A stretch of 64,000 nucleotides of DNA from DASUBV01 sp035763085 (GCA_035763085.1 DASUBV010000150.1:65768-129767), one strand, 5' to 3'; counted from the stretch's first letter, positions 32,925-42,165 are shown. Notes: generated from the sequence alone by a model not told the origin. Numbers and translations: made by a program.

Positions 32925-35673
32925 CGGTTTCCATTATGTCCTTAATAGTCGCACCCACCGCCCGAAACGACTCGGCAATCGTCTGCTCTGCCTGGTCACC
33001 GAGGGGGGCACCGCCGCCCTGCGCGACGTCGTCCTTGCCGCCGCCCCGGCCGCCGAGCACTCCGGTGGCCGTCCGCACCAGCGAGCCGGCCGTGATGCCG
33101 CGCGCCCGCGCCGCCTCATTGACTGCCACGACGACCACGGGCCGGTCCGCGGGCAGGCCCGCCGCCACGACCACGCCCGGCCGGTCCGCCGCCAGCCGAC
33201 CGCGGACATCCAGCGCCACGGTGCGGATCCCGTCCGCCGGGGTGCCGTCGGGCACCCGGAAGGACGCGTACGCCGCCCCGCCGATGTCGGCCGCGCCCTG
33301 CACCAGGTCTGCGGCGTTGCCCAGCAGCTGCGCGGACTGCGCCCGCTGCAGGTCGCGCTCCGCGTCGCGCAGCCGGGTCACGATGGCGGCGATCCGCTCG
33401 GGCAGTTCCTCGCGGCGCGCCTTGAGCTGCTCGCTGAGCTGGCCGACCAGCGCGCTCTCCCGGGCCAGGAAGCGGAACGCGTCGATGCCCACCAGCGCCT
33501 CGACGCGGCGCACCCCCGACCCGATCGAGGACTCGCCGAGGATCTTGATCAGGCCGAGGTTGCCGGAGCGGGCCACGTGGGTCCCGCCGCACAGCTCGCG
33601 TGAGTAGTCACCCACCTCGACCACGCGGACCCGGTCCCCGTACTTCTCCCCGAACAGCGCCAGGGCGCCCATCGAGCGCGCCTCGTCCAGCGAGGTGTGG
33701 AAGGCGCGGACCTCCAGGTCGTTGATCAGCACCTGGTTGACCTCGTCCTCGGAGTCCTTGAGCACCGCGGGCGGCACCGCGCCGAGTGCGGTGAAGTCGA
33801 ACCGGAACCGGCCCGGCGCGTTCTCCGAGCCCGCCTGCGCCGCCGACTCGCCCAGCGCGCCGCGGAACGCGCGGTGCACCAGGTGCGTCGCGGTGTGCGA
33901 GCGGGACACCGCGCGGCGCCGCTCAATGTCGATCTGCGCGCGCACCGGCGCGCCGACCACGATCTCGCCCTCGGTGACCCGGCTGCGGTGCACGATCAGG
34001 CCCTTGACCGGCGACTGGACGTCAAGCACGGTCAGCAGCGCGCCGTCGCCCGCGCCGCTGCCGGCCGCGGTGAGCACGCCATTGTCGGCCAGCTGGCCGC
34101 CGCCCTCGGCATAGAACGGGGTCCGGTCCAGCACCACGTCCACCTCGGTACCCGCGCCCGCCGCCGGCACCGAGACGCCGCCGACGATCAGGCCGGTGAC
34201 CGTCGCGTCGCCCTCGATCTCGTCGTACCCGGTGAAGTCGACCGGGCCGGAGGAGTCCAGGATCTGCGCGAAGGCCGAGATGTCAGCGTTGCCGGTCTTC
34301 TTGCCCGCCGCGTCGGCCTTCGCCCGCTCCCGCTGCTCGGTCATCAGCCGGCGGAACTCCGCCTCGTCGACCGTCAGGCCCTGCTCCGCCGCCATCTCCA
34401 GGGTCAGGTCGATGGGGAAGCCGTAGGTGTCGTGCAGCTGGAACGCCTGCGCGCCGCGCAGGATGTCGCCGCCGCCGCGGCGGGTCTCCTCGACTGCCGC
34501 GTCGAAGATGGCGGTCCCGGTGCGCAGCGTGCCCAGGAAGGCCGACTCCTCCGAGTCGATGACCGTGTGGATGTTCGGCGCGTCCCGGACCAGCTCGGTG
34601 TACTGCTCGCCGAGCGCGCTGATCGCCACCGACGCCAGCTCGTGCAGGTAGCGCTCGTCCGCGCCGCCCCGGCTCACGCTGCCGCCCCCGCCGCCGCGCT
34701 GTGCGCCGGACAGCAGCCGCATATTGCGGATGGTGCGGCGCAGGATCCGCCGCAGCACGTAGCCGCGGCCCTCGTTGGTCGGGGTCACGCCGTCGGCGAC
34801 CAGCATCACCGCGGTGCGCGTGTGGTCGGCGACGACCCGCAGCGCCACGTCCGCCCGATGATCGCGGCCGTACTTCTGCTCGGTCAGCTCGGCCGCGCGG
34901 TCGAGCACCTTCCACATGGTGTCGATCTCGTAGATGTTGTCGACGCCCTGCAGCAGCGCCGCCATCCGCTCCAGGCCCAGGCCGGTGTCGATGTTGCGCG
35001 ACGGCAGCGGCCCGGCGACGTCGAAGTCCACCTTGGAGCGGACCGCGCTGAGCGTCTCCTGCATGAAGACGAGGTTCCAGACCTCCAGGTAGCGGTCCTC
35101 GTCCGCCTCGGGCCCGCCCTCGCGGCCGTAGTCGGGGCCGCGGTCGTAGTAGATCTCCGAGCAGGGCCCGCCGGGACCGGGGACGCCCATGTGCCAGTAG
35201 TTGTCGGCCAGGCCGCGGCGCTGGATCCGGCTCTCCGGGACGCCGACGACATCACGCCAGATGGCGAACGCCTCGTCATCGCTGTGCAGGACGGTCGCCC
35301 ACAGCCGGTCCTCCGGGAAGCCGAACCCGCCCGCGGACTCCGGGCTGGTCAGCAGCTCCCAGGCGAACGGGATCGCGCCTTCCTTGAAGTAGTCCCCGAA
35401 CGAGAAGTTCCCCATCATCTGGAAGAACGTCGCGTGCCTGGTGGTCTTGCCGACTTCCTCGATGTCCGGGGTGCGCACGCACTTCTGCGCGGTGGTGGCG
35501 CGCCGGAACGGCGGCTGCCGCTGGCCCAGGAAGTACGGCTTGAACGGGACCATGCCGGCGTTCACCAGCAGCAGGGTGGGATCCTCGGCGATCAGGCTGG
35601 CCGAGGGCACCACGGTGTGTCCTCGCTGCTCGAAGAAGCTGAGGAAACGCCGGGCAATCTCCGCCGACTCCAT
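32911..35673 (-). CDS. alaS: Alanyl-tRNA synthetase
   Basis: Class II synthetase of 920 residues. Conserved blocks are ESAEIARRFLSFFEQRGHTV, AGMVPFKPYFLGQ, TTRHATFFQMMGNFSFGDYF (motif 2), FWGPTG-equivalent NYWHMGVPGPGGPCSEIYYD, and NIDTGLGLERMAALLQGVDN (motif 3). The editing domain has SHTATHLVHRAF, and CGGTHVARSGNLG provides its C/H metal ligands. The C-Ala domain ends in GGRGGGKDDVAQGGG. ATG 35673 has AAAGGACGG upstream; the frame extends far upstream but without protein-like sequence. The stop overlaps the longest ruvX frame. Confidence 0.98.
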   Translation of the reverse strand: MESAEIARRFLSFFEQRGHTVVPSASLIAEDPTLLLVNAGMVPFKPYFLGQRQPPFRRATTAQKCVRTPDIEEVGKTTRHATFFQMMGNFSFGDYFKEGAIPFAWELLTSPESAGGFGFPEDRLWATVLHSDDEAFAIWRDVVGVPESRIQRRGLADNYWHMGVPGPGGPCSEIYYDRGPDYGREGGPEADEDRYLEVWNLVFMQETLSAVRSKVDFDVAGPLPSRNIDTGLGLERMAALLQGVDNIYEIDTMWKVLDRAAELTEQKYGRDHRADVALRVVADHTRTAVMLVADGVTPTNEGRGYVLRRILRRTIRNMRLLSGAQRGGGGGSVSRGGADERYLHELASVAISALGEQYTELVRDAPNIHTVIDSEESAFLGTLRTGTAIFDAAVEETRRGGGDILRGAQAFQLHDTYGFPIDLTLEMAAEQGLTVDEAEFRRLMTEQRERAKADAAGKKTGNADISAFAQILDSSGPVDFTGYDEIEGDATVTGLIVGGVSVPAAGAGTEVDVVLDRTPFYAEGGGQLADNGVLTAAGSGAGDGALLTVLDVQSPVKGLIVHRSRVTEGEIVVGAPVRAQIDIERRRAVSRSHTATHLVHRAFRGALGESAAQAGSENAPGRFRFDFTALGAVPPAVLKDSEDEVNQVLINDLEVRAFHTSLDEARSMGALALFGEKYGDRVRVVEVGDYSRELCGGTHVARSGNLGLIKILGESSIGSGVRRVEALVGIDAFRFLARESALVGQLSEQLKARREELPERIAAIVTRLRDAERDLQRAQSAQLLGNAADLVQGAADIGGAAYASFRVPDGTPADGIRTVALDVRGRLAADRPGVVVAAGLPADRPVVVVAVNEAARARGITAGSLVRTATGVLGGRGGGKDDVAQGGGAPLGDQAEQTIAESFRAVGATIKDIMETGGVL

Positions 35674-35732
35674 GAACGCCGTCCTTTGCGTGGTTGTAGC
35701 CCGGAACGACACCGGGACTTGGGTGGGACTTG

Positions 35733-36086
35733 TCAGCGTGCCGGGCGGCCGCGCTGGCCCGCTGGCGCCTGCCGTCCCCGCTGACTTTCGAGAGTACGGC
35801 CTGCGGCCGGCCCGTGACGATCCAGATACTCTGCCATGCCGTCCCGGACGTCGCGCGCGAATGCCGCCCCTTGCGCGGCCGAGCGCCCGGCACGGGCGGC
35901 GCCGCGCAGCACCTGGCGGCCGCTCAGCAGCGGGCGGCGGGCCCGCAGCGGCCGTGGGGCCAGGGTCAGGACCCCGGTCCTGGCGGGACGGCTGGCCGGG
36001 ACGGCCCGGGCGAGCTGGCTGGCCTTGCGGTACCCGGTCACGCCCAGCACGGCCCCGGCCACCAGCCAGAACCCGCGCCGGATCAC
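35733..36086 (-). CDS. Small membrane-associated protein (DUF6167-like)
   Basis: Predicted 117-residue protein with a short N-terminal hydrophobic segment (FWLVAGAVLGVTGYRKASQL) and a basic remainder that has an alpha-helical patch (GAAFARDVRDGMAEYLDRHG). A protein of this layout is found just before alaS in many actinobacteria, after the DUF948 gene; I place it in the DUF6167-like group from memory. GTG 36086 overlaps the DUF948 stop (GTGA). Function is unknown. The gap to alaS is 59 bp. Confidence 0.7.
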   Translation of the reverse strand: MIRRGFWLVAGAVLGVTGYRKASQLARAVPASRPARTGVLTLAPRPLRARRPLLSGRQVLRGAARAGRSAAQGAAFARDVRDGMAEYLDRHGPAAGRTLESQRGRQAPAGQRGRPAR

Positions 36087-36787
36087 CGCCGGGCTCCGTT
36101 CCGGGCCGCGACATCCGGGCCGGCTGCGTCCGGGGCACCGGCCCGGGACGCGGCAGCACGGGCTTCGGCAGCACGGGCTTCGGCAGCACGGGACGCGGCA
36201 GCACGGGACGCCCGGCCACGCCGGGCGGCGGCGGGGCGGCCTGGGCGGGCGCGGGCGGCGGTGCGCGGCGCGGCCTCAGCCGCGGGCAGCGCGGAGCGCT
36301 CCGGGGTGACCCGGGCATCGCGCAGCTGCGGGACCCCGGGCACCGGGCGACCGGCCTCGGCCTGCTGGACCGCGCCGGGCGCCGCGCGGCGCGGTGCTTG
36401 CCCGGGCGCCTCACGGCGCAGGGCCACCGCCCGCCGGACGCCGTAGGCGACAGCCGAGATGCCGGTCACCGGGGCGCCGACGGCCGAGGTCAGGGCCCTG
36501 GCCATGCCAGTCATCGCGGAGACGTGGCCGGACAGCTCGGCAACGTTGGCGGTGACCTCATCCATGCTGGCGGTGATGCTGTCGGTCCTGGTCAGCTGCT
36601 CGCTGGCCCGGTCGACAACGGACTGGGCCTGGTCCAGCAGCGCGTCGGCGCGCTCGGTGTAGCCGGTCATCAGCGTGGTCGTGACGCCAAGCAGCCGGGC
36701 GAACCGCAGCAGCACAAAGCAGGTGACGCAGGCCAGCAGGGCAAAGAACCCCGCCGCGATCAGCGCGGCAAGCTGTCCGGCGGTCAT
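36083..36787 (-). CDS. DUF948 membrane protein with Ala/Arg repeat tail
   Basis: A 234-residue protein. One membrane helix (LAALIAAGFFALLACVTCFV, residues 5-24) is followed by a coiled coil (TERADALLDQAQSVVDRASE to ELSGHVSAMTGMARALTSAV, about 42-103), the hallmark of DUF948. Members resemble bacterial chemotaxis-receptor stalks but have no known role. From about residue 120 the sequence is Ala/Arg/Pro-rich, and four tandem 15-bp units encode an (E/S)ARAA-type repeat. ATG 36787 has AAGGAG upstream. It is coupled to the DUF6167-like gene and likely co-transcribed with alaS. Confidence 0.85.
   Translation of the reverse strand: MTAGQLAALIAAGFFALLACVTCFVLLRFARLLGVTTTLMTGYTERADALLDQAQSVVDRASEQLTRTDSITASMDEVTANVAELSGHVSAMTGMARALTSAVGAPVTGISAVAYGVRRAVALRREAPGQAPRRAAPGAVQQAEAGRPVPGVPQLRDARVTPERSALPAAEAAPRTAARARPGRPAAARRGRASRAAASRAAEARAAEARAAASRAGAPDAAGPDVAARNGARR
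36151..36210 (-). repeat. Four tandem 15-bp units inside the DUF948 gene
   Basis: Units at 36151, 36166, 36181 and 36196 share CGGCAGCACGGG and end in CTT (first two) or ACG (last two). They encode Ala/Arg-rich five-residue repeats in the tail, so copy number can change without frameshift. Confidence 0.85.
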
Positions 36788-36935
36788 CGGCGCTCGCTCC
36801 TTCGTGCTGCGGCTTCGCGCTCGGGCTCGGTCATGCAGGGCCGGGTCGTGCGGGGATGTCGGCCTCGTCCGCCGACCCTATCGCCATCGGGTGAGCAGCT
36901 GGCGAGCTGACCGGAATGACCGGCCTGGACAAGTT

Positions 36936-38681
36936 TCAGCCGGAGTCCGGGCGGGGTGGCGTCCCGGTCTCGCCGTCACCGGTCTCGCCGTCACCAGACT
37001 CGCCGCCCCGGGCCTCGCCCTGAGCCACATCAGCCTCACCGGGCACATCAGCCTCAGTCGTCGCCGCGGCGCTGTCCGTAGTCGCGTCAGCCGCGGCGGG
37101 CTCGGCTGCGGCGGGCGGGTCGTTCGGGCTGTCCGGGGCAGGGCTGGCTGCGGCGGGGTGGCCGCTCGCGGCACCGGGGGCTGGGCTGGCCGCGGCGGGC
37201 TCAGCTGCGGGCCGGTCGCTGGCGCTGCCCGATGCTGAGCCTGCGGCGGGACCGGGGCCGGGCCCGGGAGGGGTGTCCCGGGCGGCGGGCCTGGATACTG
37301 GGGCGGATCCGGGCTGGCTGGCCGTGTCGTTACCGGGTATCCCTGGTCGTCCGAGGATCTGCCGGATGCGCTCGGCCCGCTCGGCGTACCTGGCCTCGGT
37401 GCCGTGCCGGGAGGGCTGGTAGTAGGTGCGGGCGGCGATGGAGTCGGGGGCGTACTGCTGGCGGACGACACCGGCCGGGTCGTCGTGCGGGTACACGTAG
37501 CCGCGCCCGTGGCCCAGCCGCTGCGCGCCGGCGTAGTGGGCGTCGCGCAGGTGCGCCGGGACGGGGCCGGCCAGGCCAGCCCGCACGTCAGCGGCGGCGG
37601 CCTCGAAGGCCATGATGACGGCGTTGGACTTGGGTGCCAGGCACAGGTGGATGGTGGCCTGGGCGAGGTTCAGCCGGGCCTCGGGCAGGCCGACGAACTC
37701 GACGGCGTGCCCGGCGGCGACGGCGGCCTGCAGTGCGGTCGGGTCGGCCAGGCCGATGTCCTCGCTGGCGTGCACGATCAGCCGCCGGGCGATGAACCGC
37801 GGGTCCTCCCCCGCCTCGATCATCCGGGCCAGGTAGTGCAGCGCGGCGTCGGGGTCGCTGCCCCGGATGCTCTTGATGAACGCACTGATGACGTCGTAGT
37901 GCTGGTCACCGGCCCGGTCGTAGCGCACCATCGCCTTGTCGACGGCGCGCTCGAGGGTCTCAATGTCGATCACGCCGCCGGGCGGCAGGCCGAGCGCGGC
38001 GGCCTCGAGGTAGGTCAGCGCCCGCCGGGCATCGCCGCCGGCCAGCCGGACGAGATGCTCGGTCACGCCGTCGGCCAGGGTGACGGAGCCGCCCAGGCCG
38101 CGTTCATCGGTCAGCGCACGGCTGACAACGGCGGTGAGGTCGGAGTCGCTGAGCGGCTGCAGGGTCAGCAGCAGGGACCGGGACAGGAGAGGGCCGACGA
38201 CGGAGAAGGACGGGTTCTCGGTGGTGGCGCCGATGAAGGAGACCCAGCGGTTCTCCACGGCGGGCAGCAGGGCATCCTGCTGGGTCTTGGAGAACCGGTG
38301 CACCTCATCGATGAACAGCACGGTCTGCACGCCGGTCAGGCCCATGTCGTGCCGGGCGGCCTGGACGGCGGCCCGCACGTCCTTGACGCCGGCCGAGACG
38401 GCCGACAGCTCGGTGAACTTGCGCCGGGTGACCTGGCTGACGACGTAGGCCAGGGTCGTCTTGCCGGTGCCGGGCGGGCCCCAGAGGATGACTGACAGGC
38501 CAGCGTCGTTGTCGGCCAGCTTGCGCAGCGGGGAACCGGGCCGGGTCAGGTGCCGCTGGCCGATGACCTCATCAAGGCTGCGCGGCCGCAGCCGGACCGC
38601 CAGGGGCGCAGCGGCCAGCTCGGCATCCTGCCCGGCCGCGTCGAAAAGACTTGCGGGCTCGCCACCCGGTGCTGGGAACAC
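36936..38681 (-). CDS. rarA: Replication-associated recombination protein A (RarA/MgsA)
   Basis: AAA+ ATPase related to clamp loaders and RuvB, working at stalled forks. Features are LAVRLRPRSLDEVIGQRHL, Walker A LWGPPGTGKTTLAYVV, Walker B TVLFIDEVHRFSKTQQDALL, sensor 1 FIGATTENPSFSV, Arg-finger region LLSRSLLLTLQPLSDSDL, and the C-terminal tetramerisation part ARMIEAGEDPRFIARRLIVH and YVYPHDDPAGVVRQQYAPDS. After about residue 440 comes a 140-residue Ala/Pro/Ser then acidic tail not found in RarA elsewhere. The start is GTG 38681, with a TACTGT 6 nt upstream and no SD, so the mRNA may be leaderless. Confidence 0.95.
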   Translation of the reverse strand: MFPAPGGEPASLFDAAGQDAELAAAPLAVRLRPRSLDEVIGQRHLTRPGSPLRKLADNDAGLSVILWGPPGTGKTTLAYVVSQVTRRKFTELSAVSAGVKDVRAAVQAARHDMGLTGVQTVLFIDEVHRFSKTQQDALLPAVENRWVSFIGATTENPSFSVVGPLLSRSLLLTLQPLSDSDLTAVVSRALTDERGLGGSVTLADGVTEHLVRLAGGDARRALTYLEAAALGLPPGGVIDIETLERAVDKAMVRYDRAGDQHYDVISAFIKSIRGSDPDAALHYLARMIEAGEDPRFIARRLIVHASEDIGLADPTALQAAVAAGHAVEFVGLPEARLNLAQATIHLCLAPKSNAVIMAFEAAAADVRAGLAGPVPAHLRDAHYAGAQRLGHGRGYVYPHDDPAGVVRQQYAPDSIAARTYYQPSRHGTEARYAERAERIRQILGRPGIPGNDTASQPGSAPVSRPAARDTPPGPGPGPAAGSASGSASDRPAAEPAAASPAPGAASGHPAAASPAPDSPNDPPAAAEPAAADATTDSAAATTEADVPGEADVAQGEARGGESGDGETGDGETGTPPRPDSG

Positions 38682-39166
38682 GCCTTGACAGTACCCGTTT
38701 GGCTACTCCCCGCCTGACGGGCGGGGATTCCGGCCCTCGCAGGCCGGGGTTCCTGGTTCACCGCGGCCTGCACGAGAGGATGCCCGCCCTCTCTGACATC
38801 CGCTCCGCAGGCATCACCGCCAATCTTTCTGGCGGCTGCCGCCAGTCCGGCGGCAGCGGTCGCGGGACCAGCTAGCCAGTCGTCGCCGTCCAGCTAGCCA
38901 GTCGGCGGCCGTGCGGCCCGGTCAGCGGGAGGATCTGCGCGAACGGGAGGATTCCGCGCCTGAGCAACGCCGGATCCTCCCGGGTAGGCCAGCCCCGCCC
39001 GCGCGGCGCCGCGGCTGAGGCGGCTGGGGCGCGCCGGGCGGGGCGGAGCTGTGGCCGGGAGGCCCAGGGTGGCCGAGGCAGCCGGGAGGCCGGGCCAGCC
39101 AGTCAGAAATCAGGGCCAGCCGACCAGGAGGCCGGGGTGGCCGGCCAGGAGGCCGACTGCCGAGCG
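38682..39166. other. 485-bp spacer between aspS and rarA with IS200/IS605-like end hairpins
   Basis: No gene is supported here. Two adjacent hairpins occur: CCCCGCC-TGACG-GGCGGGG (38708-38726), then ATTC, then CCGGCC and GGCCGG arms (38730-38735, 38742-38747), followed by GGTTCCTGGTTCACC. The first hairpin with its GGGGATTCC context resembles the subterminal palindrome at the right end of actinobacterial IS200/IS605 (TnpB-type) elements. No tnpA or tnpB is present. An identical 15-mer (CCAGCTAGCCAGTCG) is repeated at 38868-38882 and 38890-38904. From about 39040 to 39166 the sequence is a degenerate GGCCAGGAGGCCGG-like repeat. The hairpins could instead act as a terminator. Confidence 0.45.
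38688..38693 (-). promoter_or_regulatory. Candidate -10 (TACTGT) for leaderless rarA mRNA
   Basis: TACTGT on the minus strand (38693-38688) fits TANNNT and is 6 nt from the rarA GTG. There is no Shine-Dalgarno and no good -35 at 17 bp, so the call is tentative. Confidence 0.4.
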
Positions 39167-40957
39167 CTAAGAGGCCGGGCTGGCGGGCGCGCCCGAGCCA
39201 GCCGGGCCGGCCGAGGCAGGCGGGGCGGCGGGGGCGGCGTCGATGCCGGCTTCCTTGCGCTGCTCGGCCGTGATCGGTGTCGGGGCGCCGGTCAGCGGGT
39301 CGTGGCCGGAGGCCGCCTTGGGGAAGGCGATGACGTCGCGGATCGACTCCCGGCCGGTCAGCAGCATCAGCAGCCGGTCCCAGCCGAACGCGATCCCGCC
39401 GTGCGGCGGCGGCCCGAAGCGCAGCGCGTCCAGCAGGAAGCCGAACTGCGACGTCGCCTCCTCGCGGCTCAGCCCGATCACGTCGAACACCCGCTGCTGC
39501 ATGTCCGGGCGGTGGATCCGGATTGAGCCGCCGCCGATCTCGGTCCCGTTGCAGACGATGTCGTACGCGTCGGCCAGCGCCGCGCCGGGCTCGCCGTCGA
39601 ACTTGTCCGCCCACTCCGGCAGCGGCGAGGTGAACGGGTGGTGCACGGCGGTCCAGCCGCCCGCCTCGTCCTCCTCGAACATCGGCGCGTCCACCACCCA
39701 GGTGAACGCCCACGCCTGCGGGTCGATCAGCTCGCAGCGGTAGCCGATCTCCAGCCGGGCCGCGCCCAGCAGCGCCCGCGCCTGGCTGGCCGGGCCGGCC
39801 GCGAAGAACACCGCGTCACCAGGGCCCGCGCCCACCGCGGCCGGCAGCCCGGCGCGCTCGCCGGCGGACAGGTTCCTGGCCACCGGGCCCGCGTCGGCGA
39901 CCGCGCCCCCGGCGTCGATCAGCACGTAGCCCAGCCCGCGCGCCCCGCGCGACTTCGCCCATTCCTGCCAGCCGTCCAGCTCCCTGCGGGACTGCCCGGC
40001 ACCGCCGGGCATGACCACCCCGCCGACATACGGGGCCTGGAACACCCGGAACTCGGTCTGCCCGAAGAACTCGGTCAGGTCGGTGAGCTCCTGCCCGAAC
40101 CGCAGGTCCGGCTTGTCCGAGCCGTACTTCGCCATCGCGTCGGCGTAGGTCATCTGCGGGATCGGCAGCTGCACCTGGTAGCCGGCGATCTCCGACCACA
40201 GCCGCTGCACCAGCGTCTCGGCCACCGTCACCACGTCCTGCCGGGTGACGAACGACATCTCGATGTCGATCTGGGTGAACTCCGGCTGCCGGTCGGCCCG
40301 GAAGTCCTCGTCCCGGAAGCACCGCACCAGCTGGTAGTAGCGCTCCAGGCCGGACACCATCAGCAGCTGCTTGAACAGCTGCGGGGACTGCGGCAGCGCG
40401 TACCAGTGGCCGGGCCGCAGCCGCACCGGGACCAGGAAGTCGCGCGCGCCCTCGGGCGTCGACCGGGTCAGGAACGGCGTCTCCACGTTCACGAAGTCGT
40501 GCTCGCGCATCACGTCGCTGACCAGGTAGGCCGCCTTCGACCGGGCGCGCAGCGCGGCGGCCATGTCGGAGCGCCGGATGTCGAGGTAGCGGTACTTCAG
40601 CCGCACTTCCTCGCTCAGCTCGCCGCCGCCCTCGATCGGGAACGGCAGCGGGTCGGCCTCGGCCAGCACCTCCACGGTGGTGGCAGCCACCTCGATGTCG
40701 CCGGTGGGCAGCTCAGGGTTCTCGTTCCCGGCCGGCCGGGCCTGCACCGTCCCGGTGACCAGCACGCAGTACTCCGCGCGCAGGTCATGGGCGGCGTCCT
40801 CGGAGCGCAGCACCACCTGGACGATGCCGCTGGCGTCGCGCAGGTCAATGAAGACCACGCCGCCGTGGTCGCGGCGGCGGGCCACCCAGCCGGCCAGGGT
40901 GACCTGCTGGCCTGCCGCGTCGGCACGCAGCGTGCCTGCATCGTGGGTGCGGATCAT
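39167..40957 (-). CDS. aspS: Aspartyl-tRNA synthetase
   Basis: Class IIb synthetase. The N-terminal OB-fold anticodon domain has VTLAGWVARRRDHGGVVFID. Motif 2 is YYQLVRCFRDEDFRADRQPE with FTQIDIEMSF, and motif 3 is GGIAFGWDRLLMLLTGRESI. The bacterial GAD insert lies between them (about 290-420). ATG 40957 has GGGAGCG upstream. The 596-residue product ends in a short Ala/Pro/Gly tail. Whether it also charges tRNA-Asn cannot be judged from this window. hisS, often next to aspS, is not here. Confidence 0.97.
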   Translation of the reverse strand: MIRTHDAGTLRADAAGQQVTLAGWVARRRDHGGVVFIDLRDASGIVQVVLRSEDAAHDLRAEYCVLVTGTVQARPAGNENPELPTGDIEVAATTVEVLAEADPLPFPIEGGGELSEEVRLKYRYLDIRRSDMAAALRARSKAAYLVSDVMREHDFVNVETPFLTRSTPEGARDFLVPVRLRPGHWYALPQSPQLFKQLLMVSGLERYYQLVRCFRDEDFRADRQPEFTQIDIEMSFVTRQDVVTVAETLVQRLWSEIAGYQVQLPIPQMTYADAMAKYGSDKPDLRFGQELTDLTEFFGQTEFRVFQAPYVGGVVMPGGAGQSRRELDGWQEWAKSRGARGLGYVLIDAGGAVADAGPVARNLSAGERAGLPAAVGAGPGDAVFFAAGPASQARALLGAARLEIGYRCELIDPQAWAFTWVVDAPMFEEDEAGGWTAVHHPFTSPLPEWADKFDGEPGAALADAYDIVCNGTEIGGGSIRIHRPDMQQRVFDVIGLSREEATSQFGFLLDALRFGPPPHGGIAFGWDRLLMLLTGRESIRDVIAFPKAASGHDPLTGAPTPITAEQRKEAGIDAAPAAPPASAGPAGSGAPASPAS

Positions 40958-41081
40958 CGCTCCCAGCCCCTCTTTCTCAGTTCAGTGTCATGGTCAGTAC
41001 GTGGTGCCGGCCCGGTCCGGGCGCCAGCGGGCCCGGCGGTGCGGGCCGCGGCGCGGCAGCCGGCCGGGCTCGCGCCGTGGT

Positions 41082-41777
41082 TCACAGCCCGCGGCCGGGC
41101 CCTGCGGACGGGGTAAGCCCGGCCAGGTACGGGTTGCCGGCCCGCTCGGTCCCGATGGTCGTCTGCGGCCCGTGCCCGGACAGCACGACGGTCTCCTCGG
41201 GCAGCGGCAGGCACACCCGCGCCAGGCTCTCCAGGATCGTGGCATAGTGCCCGCCGGGCAGGTCCACCCGCCCGATGGATCCGGCGAACAGCAGGTCGCC
41301 GCTGAACAGCGTGCCCGGCTCGGCCGCCCCGGACGGCAGCCGGAACGTCAGCGAGCCCGGCGTGTGCCCCGGCGCGTGATCCACCGTCAGCGCCACCCCG
41401 GCCAGGTCCAGCGTCATCCCGTCCGCCAGCTCCACCACGTCGTCGGGCTCGGTGAAAGTCAGCCCGCCGAACAGCTGCTGGCCCGCGCCCAGCGGCAGCC
41501 CCTTCGCCGGGTCGCTGAGCAGCGCCCGGTCGGCCGGGTGGATGTAGGCCGGGATGCCGCGCGCCCCGCACACCGGCGCCACCGACCACACATGATCGAT
41601 GTGCCCGTGGGTCAGCAGCACCGCGGCCGGGCGCAGCCGGTAGCGGGCGGTGAGCTCGGCGATCCCCGCCTCGGCGTCCTGGCCGGGGTCGATGATCAGG
41701 CACTCCTCGCCCGGCGCCGGCGCCACGAGGTAGCAGTTCGCCGCGAAGGCTCCGGCCGGGAACCCGGCGATGAGCAC
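41082..41777 (-). CDS. Metallo-beta-lactamase fold hydrolase (glyoxalase II-like)
   Basis: A 231-residue MBL hydrolase. Metal ligands are visible in LLTHGHIDHVWSVAPV (HxHxDH), DHAPGHTPGSLTFRLP, LFSGDLLFAGSIGRVDLPGG and VLSGHGPQTTIGTERAGNP. The GDLLF.GSIGR.D block is typical of glyoxalase II/YcbL-type thioesterases. Start GTG 41777 follows GAGGAGG. It lies upstream of aspS on the same strand and next to the cyclophilin gene, as in Streptomyces near relA. The substrate is not known. Confidence 0.92.
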   Translation of the reverse strand: MLIAGFPAGAFAANCYLVAPAPGEECLIIDPGQDAEAGIAELTARYRLRPAAVLLTHGHIDHVWSVAPVCGARGIPAYIHPADRALLSDPAKGLPLGAGQQLFGGLTFTEPDDVVELADGMTLDLAGVALTVDHAPGHTPGSLTFRLPSGAAEPGTLFSGDLLFAGSIGRVDLPGGHYATILESLARVCLPLPEETVVLSGHGPQTTIGTERAGNPYLAGLTPSAGPGRGL

Positions 41778-42165
41778 GTGCCCTCCTCAGATGCAAAGCG
41801 GGATACGAAACGGGGGTGACCCAGCGTGGACCAGGCTACCGAGGCTGCTGCCCGGCCGCGTGCTGGTACTGGCCGCGAGCGGCCAGGACCGCAAGACTAG
41901 GAGGCACTGGCGTGAGCAGGGCGCGGACCAGCCCGGGAACCGGGCTGGGACCGCCGGGCGCGCCGGCTAGCGGGTGTCGCGGACGAGCGGCTGCGGGCGA
42001 GGACACGGCTGTGCAGCAGTTGGTGCGTCGAACCGATAACGGCCACACCGTCATAGTGGTTGAGCCCGGTACGATTCGCGAAGTTTCGCAGGACACTGGC
42101 AAAGACAGGCGGGGAACACGCACCCGGCAGGCCGGGTACGGCGGGTAACCAGGAGGACCGCGAGA
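41778..42165. other. 388-bp divergent spacer between MBL hydrolase and cyclophilin genes
   Basis: No gene is supported. A perfect 9-bp stem with 3-nt loop is at 41928-41936 with 41940-41948. TACGAT at 42070-42075 could be a -10 box for the cyclophilin gene, though no -35 is clear. AGGAGG at about 42150 is its ribosome-binding site. Confidence 0.4.

Noticed and set aside
42001..42040. tRNA T-loop-like GGTTCGACGC on the minus strand
   Set aside because: No acceptor stem, anticodon arm or CCA-proximal pairing could be fitted. No tRNA is supported anywhere in the window.
41816..42148. Plus-strand 110-codon frame before the cyclophilin gene
   Set aside because: The composition is Arg/Gly/Cys-rich with no recognisable domain and no ribosome-binding site. 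It looks like spacer.
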